Shown piece after piece: positions 10,145 to 21,720 of a stretch of 64,000 nt of DNA (position 1 is the first letter of the stretch; each line of letters begins with the position of its first letter). The notes beneath the pieces were generated by a model. It saw only the letters and a program-made list of their open reading frames with translations. It had not been told where the DNA came from and did not search any database. The DNA lies in NCBI GenBank assembly GCA_922989275.2, contig OV277864.1:46995550-47059549 (forward strand), given 5' to 3'. Origin of the DNA: Gari tellinella. Its lineage: Eukaryota; Mollusca; Bivalvia; Cardiida; Psammobiidae. The position numbers and the translations under genes are program-made.

Positions 10145-10600
10145 GCCGTCGTTGGTCATCGATTGCGAGTTTGCTTCCACTCTGACATACAGAAGGAAAA
10201 ACGTTATTACATGTATTCCATTTAAACGCAAACGCATTGCAATGAAATATAGAAAATGATAACTTCTTGACTATTCTGACTACCAGTTTTTATCTAAGTG
10301 CAAACAGTTTGGAGCCTGATTAGACACCGGGTAACCCGGCATCTGATCAGGCTCAAAACTGTTTGCAATGCAATTAATAGTTTTAGAGTAAACGCGTTTA
10401 TTGGGTTACCCGGTGTCTGATCAGGCTCCAAACTTTTTGCACTGAGATTAAAAGTTGTAGTCAGAATTGTCAAGAAGTTGTCATTTTCTATATTTCATTG
10501 CACTGCGTTTGCGTTTAAATGTAATACATGTAATAACGTTATCCCTTCTGCATTTCAAAGTGGAAGCCAACTAGCAATTGATGACCAGCGTTGTTATATT
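10145..10600. repeat. Large inverted duplication built from an A' element
   Basis: The arm at about 10145-10335 pairs with 10410-10600 at high identity. Each arm contains CATTTAAACGCAAACGCA, a TATAGAAAATGA block and a Core-1 arm with GTTTGGAGCCTGAT. The spacer of about 75 bp holds a second hairpin arm and AACGCGTTTATTGGG. The duplication extends beyond the A' sequence into flanking DNA (CGTTATTACATGTATT). Confidence 0.75.
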
Positions 10601-11564
10601 TTACCTTTTAATGTTTTGCGTTTGCGTTTCCTTTGATTTTAAATGGGTAAGAATAACGTTTTATCCACTGTACCTAGTGTCTTAGCTGGTTCCAACTTGT
10701 TTTGCAATGTACATACTATTAGTTGTTTAGACATACACGCGTTAATGACGCTTTCCTCAAAGTACATGTAGTAAAAATTGATTTTTTTCTGAAAATGAAA
10801 CTCGTAAAACCTGACTCACTCTGAAGGCTGAACTCATAACAACATAACATTCAAAAATCTTAAACAAAGTTTTTGTTCAGGAAAAGGTTTCCAAAAGGCG
10901 ATCATAATTACTGTTGTCCTGTAGAAATATATCATTATTCTTTGCAGCTACCAGCTCAATTTTATTTATTGCTCTTTAAATCCCACTCATTCAGCAAACT
11001 TTACATACAGATTGTACCGTAATTAAGTATTGGAACAGACAGGCAAACAGTGTATACCAAGTTCCCTCATGGTCTGCACTGTTTTCATTTACTTTGCATT
11101 GTTTGGATAAATAACTTGGAAATTGCAGCAATTGGTTCAAATTGTAAGATACTCACAGCATGGTATCTCAGTTTTTAGACTTTTTACGATATTTCTAAGT
11201 CCAGATGGTTCGGGTCTCAGAGGTTTTATTTTACGTATTGAAGCGCAATTAAAGACATTGTTATACGTACATTCTTGACGAAGGAGCGGAAGCTCGTTGT
11301 CAATCCGAGTAGGATGGAAATTTTAACTCTTATCATCCAGTCATACAATATTCCTGCTTCTATCGCTTTCTTACATACTATCTAATCTAGTGTATAATTA
11401 TTTCAACTGATCAATGTCGCCCAGATAATCAAACAGTTTGGAGCCTGATTAGACATAGAATATTCGGCTTTTTATCTGGATTCAAATAATTAGTAAAAAA
11501 TAAATGATACTGAGCAGGGTAAGGTCTAATTAAAGCTATAGAGTTGTGGATTTGCTGTCTGTGG
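10601..11564. other. No gene seen
   Basis: A decayed Core-1 arm sits at about 11430-11475 (AAACAGTTTGGAGCCTGATT). The rest is unremarkable. Confidence 0.4.
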
Positions 11565-11800
11565 TACAATTGAGAAGACGCTATTCTTTCCGAATAAACG
11601 CATTGATGCTATAACAATTATTTCCTATGCAAACAGTTTGGAGCCTGATCAGGGTCACCATCGTCTGCTCAGGATCCAATCTCTTTGTCACTGAGATTAA
11701 ATAATTAGTCATAATTGTCAAAAAGCTGTCATTTTCTCGGTTTTGTTGCAATGTGTTTGCGTTTAAACGAGAAAAAGTAACGTATTCTACACTGTCAATA
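11565..11800. repeat. A' element, degenerate
   Basis: It starts TACAATTGAGAAGACGC, has AATAAACGCATTGATGCT, a Core-1 with AACAGTTTGGAGCCTGATCA, then TGTTTGCGTTTAAACGAG, and ends TATTCTACACTGT. The order is that of family A with many changes. Confidence 0.55.
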
Positions 11801-11884
11801 CTGGAACGTCTCGTGCTATATGAAGACGACATTATGTTGATCAATGGCTCATTATTAGACGGTGTGAAGTTAATACTCTACCTT

Positions 11885-12140
11885 TATATACTGTGGAGAA
11901 AACGTCATTCTTGGTCGTTTCAACGAAAACAAAAACGCAAACGCAACACTAAGATGTAGAAAATAACATCATTTTGACAAATCTGACTATTGATTTTAAG
12001 CTGAGTGTCAACCGTTTTGGAGCCATATCAGACGCCGGTTAACGCCGATCTGGCTCCTAACTGTTAGTACTGGAAATAATAATTTTAGTGTAAACGCGTT
12101 TATTTGGAAAGAATAACTGTATTCACCAAACCATATATTG
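11885..12140. repeat. A' element, degenerate (opposite orientation)
   Basis: It reads CTGTGGAGAAAACGTC, AAAAACGCAAACGCAAC, a Core-1 with TTTTGGAGCCATATCAGACG, and GTAAACGCGTTTATTTGG. Confidence 0.55.
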
Positions 12141-12529
12141 CAGTTATTTTTAACTCCCGCCCCCTAAAACGTCAAATGGGAATTCTAATCTTAAAATACG
12201 TCTAGTCCAATTTTTAATTAATGTATATGGAAAAATGAAAGACAGTGCAATCCCACACACTTTTGGTATTAAAACATGTACACTTCACAGGAATACAGAT
12301 TTTATGAATTTAGTATCATGCTTCTGAGACAATATCCAGTATATAGCAACAAAAAATGGGGTTTTACATACAAATAATAATTAACTGTTCATAAAATTAC
12401 TTAATATGATACATGTACTCAAGAAACCATATAAACTGCATTATTGTAAGCGAGTGTGTCATAAACTGCATGTATCAAGTTTAATAACACGTGATTTAAA
12501 TGACATATTTGTATTGCATCAAATAAAAC

Positions 12530-12880
12530 TATAGTGGAGAAGACGGTTTCCTTTCTCGTTTAATTACACCGAACAACGAGCGTAATGCATTAACATATCA
12601 ATAATGCCATTACATCAAACTGTTGGCGACATATTTCAATCAGAGAAGCAACAATTGGATTCTGATCTGACGCCGGATAGCTTTGTGTCTGATCTGGCTC
12701 AAAGCTGTGTGCATATAAAATAATGGATTTAGTACACAACCTTTATCAGGAAATAATGACGTATTCTCTACAACACTTGTTAACGTGTACCAAACAGTTT
12801 GAGTTCTAATCAGACACCAAGGCCCCTAATCTGGATTCAAACTCTGTGCAAAGTCACGGGAAAAGGGTAAAACGAAACGT
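12530..12880. repeat. A'-related debris with two decayed Core-1 hairpins
   Basis: TATAGTGGAGAAGACGG at about 12531 and ACGTATTCTCTACAAC at about 12749 look like paired A' ends. Hairpins lie at about 12655-12715 and 12790-12850. Confidence 0.4.
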
Positions 12881-13117
12881 TAACATTATGCTAACAGATA
12901 TAAGTGTAAATCTTCTTTATCTGTTTCATCAACTTAAAACGGTTTGAAAAGAGAGTGGGTGTCTTATTAAAGTGCCATTTCTGTTATGACATGACAAAAT
13001 TGGCTCCGATTCATTCAATTATGTTACACAATTTGTTTGTGCATTGAGTTGATTAAAATTATTCAAATCCTAAATAGTATTAGATGAGGACACATCACAA
13101 TCTGTGTCTCCAGAACA

Positions 13118-13367
13118 TTAACCCTTTGAATCCTAGTCCCGCATATAGGCAGCCTTTTCAAACAATGTACATATGAATAGTACACTTGTCCGTGCAAACA
13201 GTGAAGACCCAGATCAGAGGGCTCCGAAAGGAGCCCTCTGATCAGGGTCTTCACTGTTTGTCATAATATCAAACAATGACAAAAATAACCCTTAAAAGTC
13301 AGAAATGGACTAGACTAAAATGGCAACTGGAATTGTCCATTTAAAGTTTCAGAGAGGAAAGAGTTAA
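13118..13367. mobile_element. Family D MITE (TTAA target)
   Basis: The ends are TTAACCCTTTGAATCC and GGAAAGAGTTAA. A near-perfect hairpin at about 13193-13261 has the outer arms GCAAACAGTGAAGACCC and GGGTCTTCACTGTTTG, and the inner stem GATCAGAGGGCTCC/GGAGCCCTCTGATC. This is the Core-1 design with a different inner stem. A second copy is at 56678-56905. Confidence 0.8.
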
Positions 13368-13667
13368 TACTCCCAGAAATATTCCCTTAATAGACGCCAG
13401 ATTTTTCACCACATCATTACACTGTGATTCACGCAGTACTGCAATAAAATTCGACTAAATTTGAATATCCTATGAATTAATGATTTACACTTTGACATTT
13501 GCCTATATTGCATATTGTAACGGTATAACAAACTTAGATATAATTAAATTTCCTTTAAAAGGAACGCTTGCTCGGTTTATAATTAACAGGTCTAACCAAG
13601 TCACTTGTTGCGTAACCACAAACTCATCTTCTTCAATAGTTGACCACAATCCCAACATACACGTTGC

Positions 13668-13922
13668 ATAAACCCTTTATCTCCATTGTTTGCTCTTACT
13701 GAGTGTTGAAAACAGATGGTTTATTTAAAACAGGTTAAAAGTAAAACAGATTGCTTCTTTAGGAGCATTCTATTAAACTTTCAGCCTGCTTCAAGCTACC
13801 ATCTACTAGGATATAGAATATATTTCTCATGGAGTATATTTATGATTGTATAAAGTATATGATGTATGTGTATGAATAAATTAAAGGCGTAATGAAAGAG
13901 CGTTTATGGTGTGATTGGTTCA
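13668..13922. repeat. Family E MITE, diverged
   Basis: CATAAACCCTTTATC on the left and GTGTGATTGGTTCAAG on the right are worn E ends. The Core-2 hairpin lies at about 13731-13791, and the E block GAATAAATTAAAGGCGTAA follows. Confidence 0.6.
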
Positions 13923-14367
13923 AGTGGATATAATAAGAAAATAATATATGAGTATCAAAACGTTGGGAACATAAATAAACTGATTCGAATATTTGTCAAA
14001 ACAGTTGTAGAGACAGGAAATGGCTCTATCTTTTGAATCGACGTTAATGCTTCTCAATAAATAGCTTGTACTAAAACAATAATGTCCATTGATATCAGTA
14101 TGGATTCAGCTCAGACGCAGAGTAAATCAGTGTATGATCAGACTTCAATCAAAGTAGCTGGACTCGAATGAAAGTGGTACTGTACTATTTGTACATGTCG
14201 ATCACCTTTGACTTCAATGCAATATCCATTCAAGTTTTTAATAAATCGTAAACATTTTCAAAATCTAGCAGAAAGCCACCACTTCCCCACGACTAATTGA
14301 CGCGAAGGGCATACACATATGTTCTCCAATTTAGAATAGATATACGTGTCGTAGTGTCTATACATTC

Positions 14368-14585
14368 TTAATCCATTTATACCCTGTGGAGTCTTCCATG
14401 TTTATATATTGGATTAGTCCATTTTTTATCAAAGGGATGCCTGGTCAAAATTTTCTTTTTCATTTTGTTTTGTATTGAAATTCCTATCAGAAAACAAAGT
14501 AGACTCTGATGAGACGCCGCATAATGCGGCTTCTGATCAGAGTCTACACTGTTTGCCCATGTCCAATATACTACTCACCTATTTT
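14368..14585. mobile_element. Family C MITE, left end clear
   Basis: It starts TTAATCCATTTATACCC and has the family C block CTTCCATGTTTATATATTGG. Its Core-1 hairpin has the arms AGTAGACTCTGATGAGACG and TCTGATCAGAGTCTACACTG. The right terminal TTAA is not certain. Confidence 0.65.
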
Positions 14586-16171
14586 ACTACATTGTTGTAC
14601 ACAACAAATTTATACGGATACATAACACGGCCTTATTTATAGAACTCCAAGACTAATGGCTGCTCAACGCAAGAAGAAAAATCCAAGGGCCTTTCTATAA
14701 TGCCGTTTTCGTGTATTAAACGACCACCTGTTCTTAAAATAACCAATAATCTCATACAAGTTGAAGTCCAATTTAGCGAGGTGTAACTGCAAATGTACAG
14801 TGAAGTCTGTGCACTGCGGTTACTCGAAAAAATATCGAGACAGTTATAGACAAATGGCTCCTTACTGTAGAAAACGGAGAAGAAAATAAATGCAGAAAGT
14901 ACCAATGAGGGCACTTTGCATTACTGTTGCCATGCATTAACATCCACATGTTTAATCGATTGTATACTTTCCATAGTTGTAACTGTAGCCCACACTTCTG
15001 TGTGCCGATTTTCAAATTTTGATATTTACTTGGATTGATTCTGATGGTGCAATACACGTACATGTACAATAACTTGTTTCTGGTTACGTATAAATTACGT
15101 TCTTAAGCAGGGTACCAGATCGCATAGCGCGCGAAGTGTTATGCAGTTGTAGGGCTAATTGGTTGTTTGTTCCTCGTCTTATGTTATTTTTGAAAACAAA
15201 TCCCGCATGACTAACGGATAATCTCTGCGACAGATATCATGCCCGAAACAATCCAAGTATTCATGAAATACCCTAAATGAAAAAAATATATAGGGCTGTC
15301 GCTGTGGTGGCAAGCAAAACAGATAACAAAGTATGAATAGGATACAACCATAAAGCCAATCAAATATTAGTACAAGCCTTTTGCAATAGCAGCTAACATA
15401 AACTTTTATAACAGACTTTCTGAAAAGTTATTTCAATACCTCTTACATTTACGAACCTATAAAGTTAGCTTAATTATTAAGTTAGTTTGACAAATTAACG
15501 ATTCCTACGGAAAACGATTACCGTGACATAACATTCGGTATAAACCGTTTTGAATGTTATGACTTACAATATTTCATTCTCTTTGTTATATTCTATCAGT
15601 GAAATAACGCTCCAGACAGAACAGACATTAATGATTCCCTTTATTTGTACCATGCGTTTACCAGGTGTAGGTAAATGGATCAAAGTAAATTGTTTCTTAA
15701 ATTTGACAAGTGACTATTAAAGTATTAATGGAAAGCTGAAAACAAACAACGATGCAATCGATGTTGTTTTATTTTCTTATTTGCACTAAGCTTCGAGTAG
15801 TCATCAGAAAATCTCGAAATTGCATAAACTTACATAAAAGGAAATCAGATTAATGGAGAAGAAAAGTTCAGAAACGTTCTTGTTTTAGCAATTTAATGAC
15901 TCAAATGACAGATTTGAAAGTTGTGTTTAACCTGTCTTAAAGCAAACTGTTTTGATTGGTGTGCAGCAAATTTAAATATACTGTAGCGAGTATCTCAATT
16001 AAGAATCTTATTTGCATGTCACCAAACATCCGATATTTCAAAATATTGTACTTCAATTAATTTGTTTTGCTTGCTGTGCCTTAAAATTAAATACACTTAT
16101 TCTCGAATCGATAAGCTTTTACGTCGTGCATATACTATTGTTCCATTGTTCCGTTGTTTCTACTAAAGTTA
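14586..16171. other. No gene seen
   Basis: AT-rich sequence. Overlapping minus-strand open frames at 14633-15069 show no recognisable motif. Confidence 0.4.
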
Positions 16172-16215
16172 ACATTGACAAACAGTGTAGACTCTGATCA
16201 GACACCCCGTTACGC
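16172..16215. repeat. Core-1 half-hairpin (C type)
   Basis: It reads GACAAACAGTGTAGACTCTG then ATCAGACACCCCGTTACGCG, the first arm and loop of a C-type core. The second arm is missing. Confidence 0.5.
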
Positions 16216-16333
16216 GTTTGCTATATTTGGTTATATTTTTCATAAAATATGTTTCTGTATTGACAAACACTGCAGCGTATTTAGATCGCACTTATATAGC
16301 TACCATGAAATCTACAATGAAATCCGGTAAGTA

Positions 16334-16661
16334 TACAGTGCTCCCCCTCTACAAAAACACCCGATGGGAGACACAGATTGTGTATGTTGTTCGGAGGGAG
16401 TTATTATAGGGAGGGAAATCAGCTTACATTTGCAAACAGCTTGAATCCAGATCAGTCGCCGCGTCACTCGTCATCATGTTTATTTCTGTTAAAAGGTCCA
16501 ATAAGTGACTTTGAGAAAAATAGCACCAAACAAATTTAAGCAGACGATATCGCAGCCATGAAAAGGTTGGCAATATTGTCTTATTTGGGGAACTGCCGCA
16601 AAAGGTCGTTGTAAGGAGGAAATCGTTGTTCAGAATGTGGTTGTAGGGAGGGAGTGCTGTA
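16334..16661. mobile_element. Family G MITE (TA target)
   Basis: It starts TACAGTGCTCCCCCTCT and ends AGGGAGGGAGTGCTGTA, as inverted terminal repeats. The interior has GTTGTTCGGAGGGAGTT, one Core-1 arm (GCTTGAATCCAGATCAG) whose partner is decayed, and AAGCAGACGATATCGC. The length of 328 bp is close to the copy at 58724. Confidence 0.75.
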
Positions 16662-16708
16662 CAAGGAGATCATTGCAATATCAGCGCATTAATGGGTTAG
16701 AGATACGA

Positions 16709-16958
16709 TACAGTGGAGAATCTGTTATTCTTTCCCAATAAACGCGTTTACGCTAAAACTATTATTTGCAGTGCAAACAGTTTGGAGCCAGATCAGACGC
16801 CGGGTAACCCGGCGTCTGATCAGGCTCCAAACTGTTTGCCACCAAGATAAACATGAAATATCAGAATTGTCCAAAAGTTGTACTTTTCTACGTTTTAGCG
16901 CTTTGCGTTTGCGTACGTTTGCGTTTAAACGGGAAAGAATAACAGATTCTCCACTGTA
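16709..16958. mobile_element. Family A MITE (TA target), intact
   Basis: Perfect ends read TACAGTGGAGAATCTG and CAGATTCTCCACTGTA. The terminal repeat runs on through TTATTCTTTCCC. The central Core-1 hairpin at about 16773-16839 has the outer arms GCAAACAGTTTGGAGCC and GGCTCCAAACTGTTTGC and the inner stem GACGCCGGGT/ACCCGGCGTC. One side has AACGCGTTTACGC and the other GCGTTTGCGTACGTTTGCG. The length is 250 bp. Confidence 0.9.
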
Positions 16959-17262
16959 CCAGAGATCTGGATGATAGAAGTAGGTTATTTATGTCATTTG
17001 TTGGTCGAATATTAATTCCAGTAGAAGGCAAATCTTCTTGTAATCCTCTTATCGCTTGTTACGACACAAGAATCGTTTCTGAATGTAATCCGTTGTAAAT
17101 CGGCTTAACAATGTAAATTGTTCAGTTAAAGAAAGTTCTACTCAATTAACACGTTTTAGATAGACGTATGTACTGGATAAGAAATAAATGATCGCAATTC
17201 TGTAGCCAATGAGTATTACCGGTACATGTGATTGGATATTTTAGCATTTCACATTGCTTGGG

Positions 17263-17503
17263 TACAGTGAAGAAAAAGTTTTTCGTCCCAAATAAATGGG
17301 TTTATGCTTAACGACGATGCATTTTTTAAACAGTATGGAGCAAGATCAGACGTCGGGAAACTCGACGATTGGCCACGCTTCCAAATGTGTGCCACTCAGA
17401 TTTAATCGTTAGACATTTAAATTAAATGATAGTTTCTACATTTTATAGCACTCTGTGTTTCGTTTGCATTTGAACGGGAACAAATAACGTTTTTTCCACA
17501 GTA
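17263..17503. repeat. A' element, older
   Basis: The ends are TACAGTGAAGAAAAAG and CGTTTTTTCCACAGTA. The interior keeps the A order (AAATAAATGGGTTTATGCT, a damaged Core-1, TTTCGTTTGCATTTGAACGG). Confidence 0.65.
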
Positions 17504-18737
17504 AGCATACTCCCAGGTTATTGACTTTGCTAATGATTGTTTCTGATCATTACATAGTATGTAGGATTCAATACCAGTTCATTGGCATGCCGCCAGATTG
17601 TCAAGAGTGGCCACTCAAAGGATTGTGAATTTAAGTATCTAATATATGTTAGTACTCACTCAGGCGTTTTTTATTTACTTTTATCTTGCATAAAGCTGCA
17701 CTTATTATGTTAAGCGCTTAGTATTTTAAGGTTTCTGGTATAGTTTTATTCTATTTTAAACTTGCTGCATTTTAGGACTCTTATCTTCAACCGATTAACA
17801 CAATCGATTAACACAAATTTGACTTTAGATGCATGCTGAAACGTAATATCCAACATTCGCATCGGCAACGAATATCATGTAATTACAATTTGTACTATTT
17901 GTACCGGAACATATTTCATATGGGAATTTGTTATAGTACACATCATAGTAAAGATGTGTCGGTTAGTATACCAGTGACTAAATGTGTCAGTTCAATTGCC
18001 AATTGTACCAGACATGTTCTACAAAACATGTCTAAAGTTTGAGTGTAAAATATATTTTAGTCGAGCTATTACTGCCATTTTAAACATTGTTTGTGTTTTG
18101 GTGTTGTTGTTTGAATGAGCTAGGTTTTAGGGTACCGCTAAACATTAAATGGTTATATGAGCCGAGTTTGGTGAAGTAGACTGGTAATTATTTAACAGTT
18201 TGGACGGAAAGCGTCTACTGCTATGACGACATAATCATGGGTGATTGTTATAGCAAAACAAAATCGAAACATGTAAACTGCAATATTACGGATGATAGTA
18301 GTTTACTTTCAAATCAAGTTAATTATCTTCGAATTAAGTGTGTTGACTTATCGTCAGAATACATACTTAGGTAATATAGTTACTCCTTGTCTGAATTGAG
18401 TCAAGCCGTTTGCATATGCTAGTATAGTCGAGTCGAGAAACCATGTCTAGATCTAGGTATATACTCAAATGGTGAACGTGATAACATTATTAGATTTGTG
18501 TGATAATATTATGAATCAAAGGTTTTTAGAGTAGCCTAAACGCCCCCTTTCTACACACAAACAGCCGTGAATGTAGGTCAATATATTTTCCCATTTTAAT
18601 CTAAACAAACAAATAATGAAATTTATTTTCGATACGTTTAAATGTTACTTATATTAGCATACACGTTCCAATGTTATTTGTAAGAACCGTATTTAATATA
18701 CATTAATTTTATATGGAAAACATAACAATACACGTTT
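17504..18737. other. No gene seen
   Basis: There is a short direct repeat of CGATTAACACAA at about 17793-17815. I recognise nothing else. Confidence 0.4.
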
Positions 18738-18910
18738 TGAATCATGTACGCCAAGTGGATTCCTCCATGCTTATATATTGGATTAGTCTATTTTTTGTCT
18801 AAGATGTGCAATATCAAAATTATTTCCGCATTCTTTATATTGAATTTCCTATCGGAAATCAGTATAGACTCTGATCAAACGCCACATTGTAACACGGCTG
18901 CGGCATTTTT
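18738..18910. repeat. Family C MITE fragment
   Basis: AAGTGGATTCCTCCATGC, then TATATATTGGATTAGTC, then a Core-1 left arm with AGTATAGACTCTGATCAA. The right half is lost. Confidence 0.6.
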
Positions 18911-19138
18911 CTATAGAAAAGTATCCCAGTTTAAGTTGGATACCGCACACTTTGTAGTGGGCGGAGTTTCCCGCCCATGCAATAACTGGTAGAAAACCAT
19001 GCAGTTAACTAGTTAACCGCACAGTAATGGCGGACATCTAGTTAACCTCACAGTCTGGCGCACATCCGGTGTGGCAGATATAAAGCCCCAGATAAGAGCG
19101 AGTAAATGGAACAAATCCAAATTTTCTCACTCATTTCA

Positions 19139-19222
19139 ACATTTAATCCTATGGTGTTACTATTCATTAGAATCGTCTCGAAGAGACGATTCTAGTGAGT
19201 AGTGACACCATAGGGTTTAATG
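19139..19222. repeat. Long hairpin around AATCGTCTC
   Basis: The arms CTATGGTGTTACTATTCA and TGAGTAGTGACACCATAG pair, with GAATCGTCTC/GAGACGATTC next to a two-base loop. The total is about 84 nt with few mismatches. I see no flanking element ends. Confidence 0.75.
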
Positions 19223-19567
19223 CAGAAATAAAGATTTAAGTTCTTGAAAAACTCCTCTTATCTGGAGCCTTGGCATAGTAATAGCAGCACAAGTCACAAT
19301 GGAGAAATTACACGATTTGTTTTGAACAATAAACGATTTTGTGCAAAATTGATAATTCCTTTTCAACCAGTTTGGATCCAGACCAGACAGACGCCTTGTA
19401 CAAAGCGTCTTATCTGGGTCCAAATATTGTGCAAAGGAAAAATTGCTAAATATTTGATTGAGAAATGCAAACGTGTTCTCTACTGCAAATCGTCGTCCCG
19501 TCATCACTGTGCCGATATCCATATTAATCATTTTAAGTAAACACGCGCGAAAGCTAGTGACGAAAAT

Positions 19568-19838
19568 ACAGGGCTGCCATAAGTTGACAAAAAAAAATCC
19601 GCAGGTCTCCAAATTTGCATTTTTCAAGTGCGATTTTACGAATCGTACCTTTTCCCCGTCGCCTGTTTCTAGTTTTGTTGACACGTGACTGCTTAAAGCA
19701 GGCTGAAAGTAAAGCAAAATGCGCCTTAAGGCGCATTTTGCTCTACTTTCAGCCTGTTTTAAGCTACCATGTACTAGAAAAAAAATCCGAAGATTTAGGA
19801 AAAATCCGGAGAAATGGCAACCCTGCAAATATTCCCAG
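19568..19838. mobile_element. MITE with CAGGG ends carrying a Core-2 module
   Basis: CAGGGCTGCCATAAG on the left and ATGGCAACCCTG on the right are inverted ends, with AAAAATCCG blocks just inside both. The middle, about 19661-19780, is the E-type module: CCTGTTTCTAGTTTTG, Core-2 with GCGCC TTAA GGCGC at its tip, and ACCATGTACTAGAA. The ends recall hAT-type elements. I do not see a clean 8-bp duplication. Confidence 0.65.
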
Positions 19839-20154
19839 AAACTAGAACATTCGTCTTTACAGCAAAACTTTAACACACTGCCCGCGAAAGCGATCTATGC
19901 TGGAAGTTGTCGGATTGGTTAACGAGTATACATTCCAGTCTTTGATTGGTCTCTTTTATGGGGTTTACACTACCTTTGATTAGCAAAGCGCCCAACATTT
20001 GATATAACTTGCGCAGATAGCGATGTTGTTCCTGTCACTGATTGGTCGTTCAAATGGGGATTCTAATGGATGTCAAAAGCGCTCAATAGTTGATGTAAAT
20101 TGCACAGAGCCCAACCTCTTGGTCTATATTTAGCCATATTACAAGCAATATATT

Positions 20155-20278
20155 GCAGTATCTCCCACTCGTTATCTAATTAAACACGCCCACATACACT
20201 CGTGCGCATGCGCGCACTCATGTACAGTGTGCGCGTTTAATTGAGATAACTCGTGGGAGCTATGCAATATATATAACT
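20155..20278. repeat. Long palindrome with alternating purine-pyrimidine centre
   Basis: GTATCTCCCACTCGTTATCT and AGATAACTCGTGGGAG pair. So do TAATTAAACACGC and GCGTTTAATT. The centre, at about 20203-20217, reads CGTGCGCATGCGCGCAC. The outermost arms carry GCAATATAT on both sides. Confidence 0.75.
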
Positions 20279-20336
20279 TGTACCACTACTTGCTTGGGGA
20301 TCGTTGGTGTAAATAGGTTAATTTTTTTTTTTAGAT

Positions 20337-20589
20337 TTAACCCTTTACCTCATAGCCTGTTTCTAGTTTTGAAAAACAGGTGACCACTTAAAGCAGGTTG
20401 GAAGTTAAGCAGAATGTGCCTTAAGGCACATTCTGCTTTACTGTCAGCCTGCTTTAAGCTAAAATCTGCTAGGCTATATAAAATATTTGTAATGGTTATT
20501 GTTCATGAGGGTATAAACTGGAACTATTTTCTTCAGAGGAGGAATAAATTAAATACGCTAAAAGTCGCTTCTATGGGGGAAAGGGTTAA
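20337..20589. mobile_element. Family E MITE (TTAA target)
   Basis: It begins TTAACCCTTTACCTCATAG and ends GGGGAAAGGGTTAA. The Core-2 hairpin at about 20389-20460 has the tip GTGCC TTAA GGCAC. The right flank holds TTCTTCAGAGGAGGAATAAA and GCTAAAAGTCGCTTCTATG. Confidence 0.85.
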
Positions 20590-21070
20590 ATTATCGGAGC
20601 CTGGAATGCAATTTTGTAAACTGTTTGCTGCTAGGCATTTCAAAAAAGAAATTAAACAACTAAACGAAATAGAAATTTAGATCAAGATGGATTAATCCAA
20701 TATATAAGCATAGAATAATCAACTAGACGCAAATATGTTAACATTTCAAAGCCATAGGCGAATACAGTCGACTTAAAAAGCACTGAAATAAGAGAGATTA
20801 ACCCAAGCGCAGAAGGCAAATTAAATGTACATACGAGGGTAGTTCAAAAAAAGGTGTTGATACTGGATCGATAACTTCATTATAATAAGTGCAAATTGCA
20901 TGTGTGATATATCAGTTCAAATTGCAATTCTCCGCCTACATGATGTTATAACGCACGATAAGATAGCATAACTCAACAACATGAACCGAAATTACCCCTC
21001 TTCGAGGACACTGGTGCTTTTTTTGTGTATTTTTGATAGTGTCTGAACACAATTTGATACTATAATTATT
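20590..21070. other. No gene; small family C remnant
   Basis: About 20683-20715 matches the inside of a C element in reverse (GGATTAATCCAATATATAAG). The rest is unassigned. Confidence 0.4.
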
Positions 21071-21270
21071 ATTGCGTACCAAGGCGGGCTCCTGTATTCA
21101 CTTTGCTTTATGTTTGTCTTGCGTGTTGTTTTCTATTTAGTGTGTAGATGAAGGAATAGAATTGCATGTGTGTTTGTGTTTGTTATGGTATGACTGTGTG
21201 TGTGTTCTGCTCGAGAGGTGGGTGTATTGTTTGTGTTGCGTTTCCTGCTTGAGTCTTTCGTATTTATTTA
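21071..21270 (+). repeat. 5'-truncated retroelement 3' tail
   Basis: From GCGTACCAAGGCGGGCTC to GAGTCTTTCGTATTTATT it matches the tail of the element at 1105-1770 (there on the minus strand). It starts later than the copy at 48546. Confidence 0.8.
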
Positions 21271-21468
21271 TTATTTTGGATATGTTTATGAAGCTTTCTA
21301 TCAATTAAAATCAGTCAATTATGCAAACAATACAAAGTTTGAAATGTAACTATTGTTTAAAACGTACAAAATAGAGCTAATACTAAACAAATACTGAAAA
21401 TATAATGAAAAACCCCCAACATGTACTGGTATGTATAAAAGTAGGTAGTACAATCGCCTATTTTTATA

Positions 21469-21720
21469 TTAACCCATTACCTGATAGCCTATTTCTAGTA
21501 TTCAAGATAGGTGACCACTTAAAGCAGGTTGAAAGTAAAGCAGAATGCGCCCTAAGGCGCATTCTGCTTTACTTTCAGCCTGCTGTAAGCTTCCATGTGC
21601 TAGAATATTGAAAAATTTCCCTATACTATATAATCATGAGTGATTAAATTGGAACCATTTTCTTCAGCGGAGGAATAAATTAAATACGCTAAAAGTCGCT
21701 TCTATGGGGGAAAGGGTTAA
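21469..21720. mobile_element. Family E MITE (TTAA target)
   Basis: The ends are TTAACCCATTACCTG and GGGGAAAGGGTTAA. The Core-2 hairpin spans about 21519-21590, with the tip reading GCGCCCTAAGGCGC. It is the same family as the copy at 20337, 252 bp long. Confidence 0.85.

Noticed and set aside
19217..19876. 219-codon open frame on the minus strand
   Set aside because: It runs through the CAGGG-ended element and its Core-2 hairpin. Open frames exist on both strands there because the sequence is palindromic, and no protein motif is seen.
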